NCBI GenBank assembly: GCA_003451645.1
Contig: DMER01000074.1
Location: 8,992 to 14,336 of the forward strand
Direction: 5' to 3'
From: Alphaproteobacteria bacterium
Lineage (GTDB): Bacteria; Pseudomonadota; Alphaproteobacteria; Micropepsales; Micropepsaceae
DNA: 5,345 nucleotides
Each line of letters opens with the position of its first letter. The first letter of the stretch is position 1. The notes beneath the pieces were generated by a model. The model searched no databases, was not told the DNA's origin, and was given only the letters and a program-made list of their open reading frames with translations. Positions 5,303 through 5,345 of this stretch are shown here, piece by piece. A program made the translations under genes and the position numbers.

Positions 5303-5345
5303 AAATCAGCCAAAAAAGGGTTGATTTCTGTTTCGTTTTGTTTCG
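5303..5345 (+). terminator. Hairpin with T-rich tail, plus strand
   Basis: AAATCAGCC (5303-5311) pairs with GGTTGATTT (5319-5327), 9 pairs including one G-T wobble, around the loop AAAAAAG. The tail is T-rich and includes TGTTTCG twice (5329-5335 and 5339-5345). It resembles a plus-strand terminator, but no plus-strand gene lies just upstream and the stem is rich in A-T pairs. It could instead be part of an RNA or regulatory region cut by the window edge. Confidence 0.25.

Larger units (their letters stand above)
5099..5345. other. Upstream region of the acyltransferase gene
   Basis: This contains the ribosome site AGGATT (minus strand, 5109-5104), the alternative GTG start at 5167, and a -10-like TATATA at 5217-5222 with no good -35 at the usual distance (CCAGAG on the minus strand). 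If TATATA is used, the leader would be about 110 bases. Two hairpins fill the right end. I see no gene reaching in from the right edge. Confidence 0.4.

Noticed and set aside
1..5345. CRISPR array, insertion sequence, tRNA or rRNA
   Set aside because: I saw no regularly spaced repeats, transposase frames, terminal repeats or RNA-gene signatures on either strand.

Overview
The window looks like part of an alphaproteobacterial chromosome. The coding style is GC-rich: three 60-base rows I counted, in the left-hand hydrolase, the GST and the thioesterase, are 67, 55 and 65 % GC. Gene starts are mixed ATG/GTG. The GST has an alphaproteobacterial look, and GANTC sites are rare and mostly near gene starts, as in CcrM-methylating lineages. 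I cannot name a genus.

Layout from left to right. (1) 1-1247, minus strand: a long reading frame that runs off the left edge. It encodes a membrane-anchored protein whose C-terminal half resembles the DUF900 alpha/beta-hydrolase family, but the usual nucleophile position reads H-G-E-G instead of H-S-x-G. (2) 1375-2388, minus strand: a probable two-gene unit, with a small exported protein of unknown function upstream and a complete GTT2-like glutathione S-transferase 24 bases downstream. The hydrolase follows after a 127-base gap and may have its own promoter. (3) 2389-2694: a divergent intergenic region with a candidate promoter for the plus-strand gene, set inside a concentric dyad. It also holds a 44-codon reading frame that could be an epimerase remnant. 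(4) 2695-3492, plus strand: a double-hotdog acyl-CoA thioesterase-like protein with the TesB-type Asp/Thr/Gln residues. (5) 3493-3871: an intergenic region with a possible 52-residue exported peptide on the minus strand and a striking nested inverted repeat upstream of it. (6) 3872-5098, minus strand: a ten-helix acyltransferase-3 membrane protein, clearly poorer in GC than the rest (rows of 42-50 %). (7) 5099-5345: its leader, plus two hairpins near the right edge that probably end transcription units lying partly outside the window.

The genes do not form an obvious single pathway. The GST and thioesterase suggest general detoxification and acyl-CoA metabolism. The acyltransferase suggests acylation of a cell-surface glycan and may have been acquired separately. 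I do not see a convincing new multi-gene system. The points most worth a second look are the hydrolase-like protein without its serine, the two dyads that coincide with predicted promoters, and the GANTC distribution.
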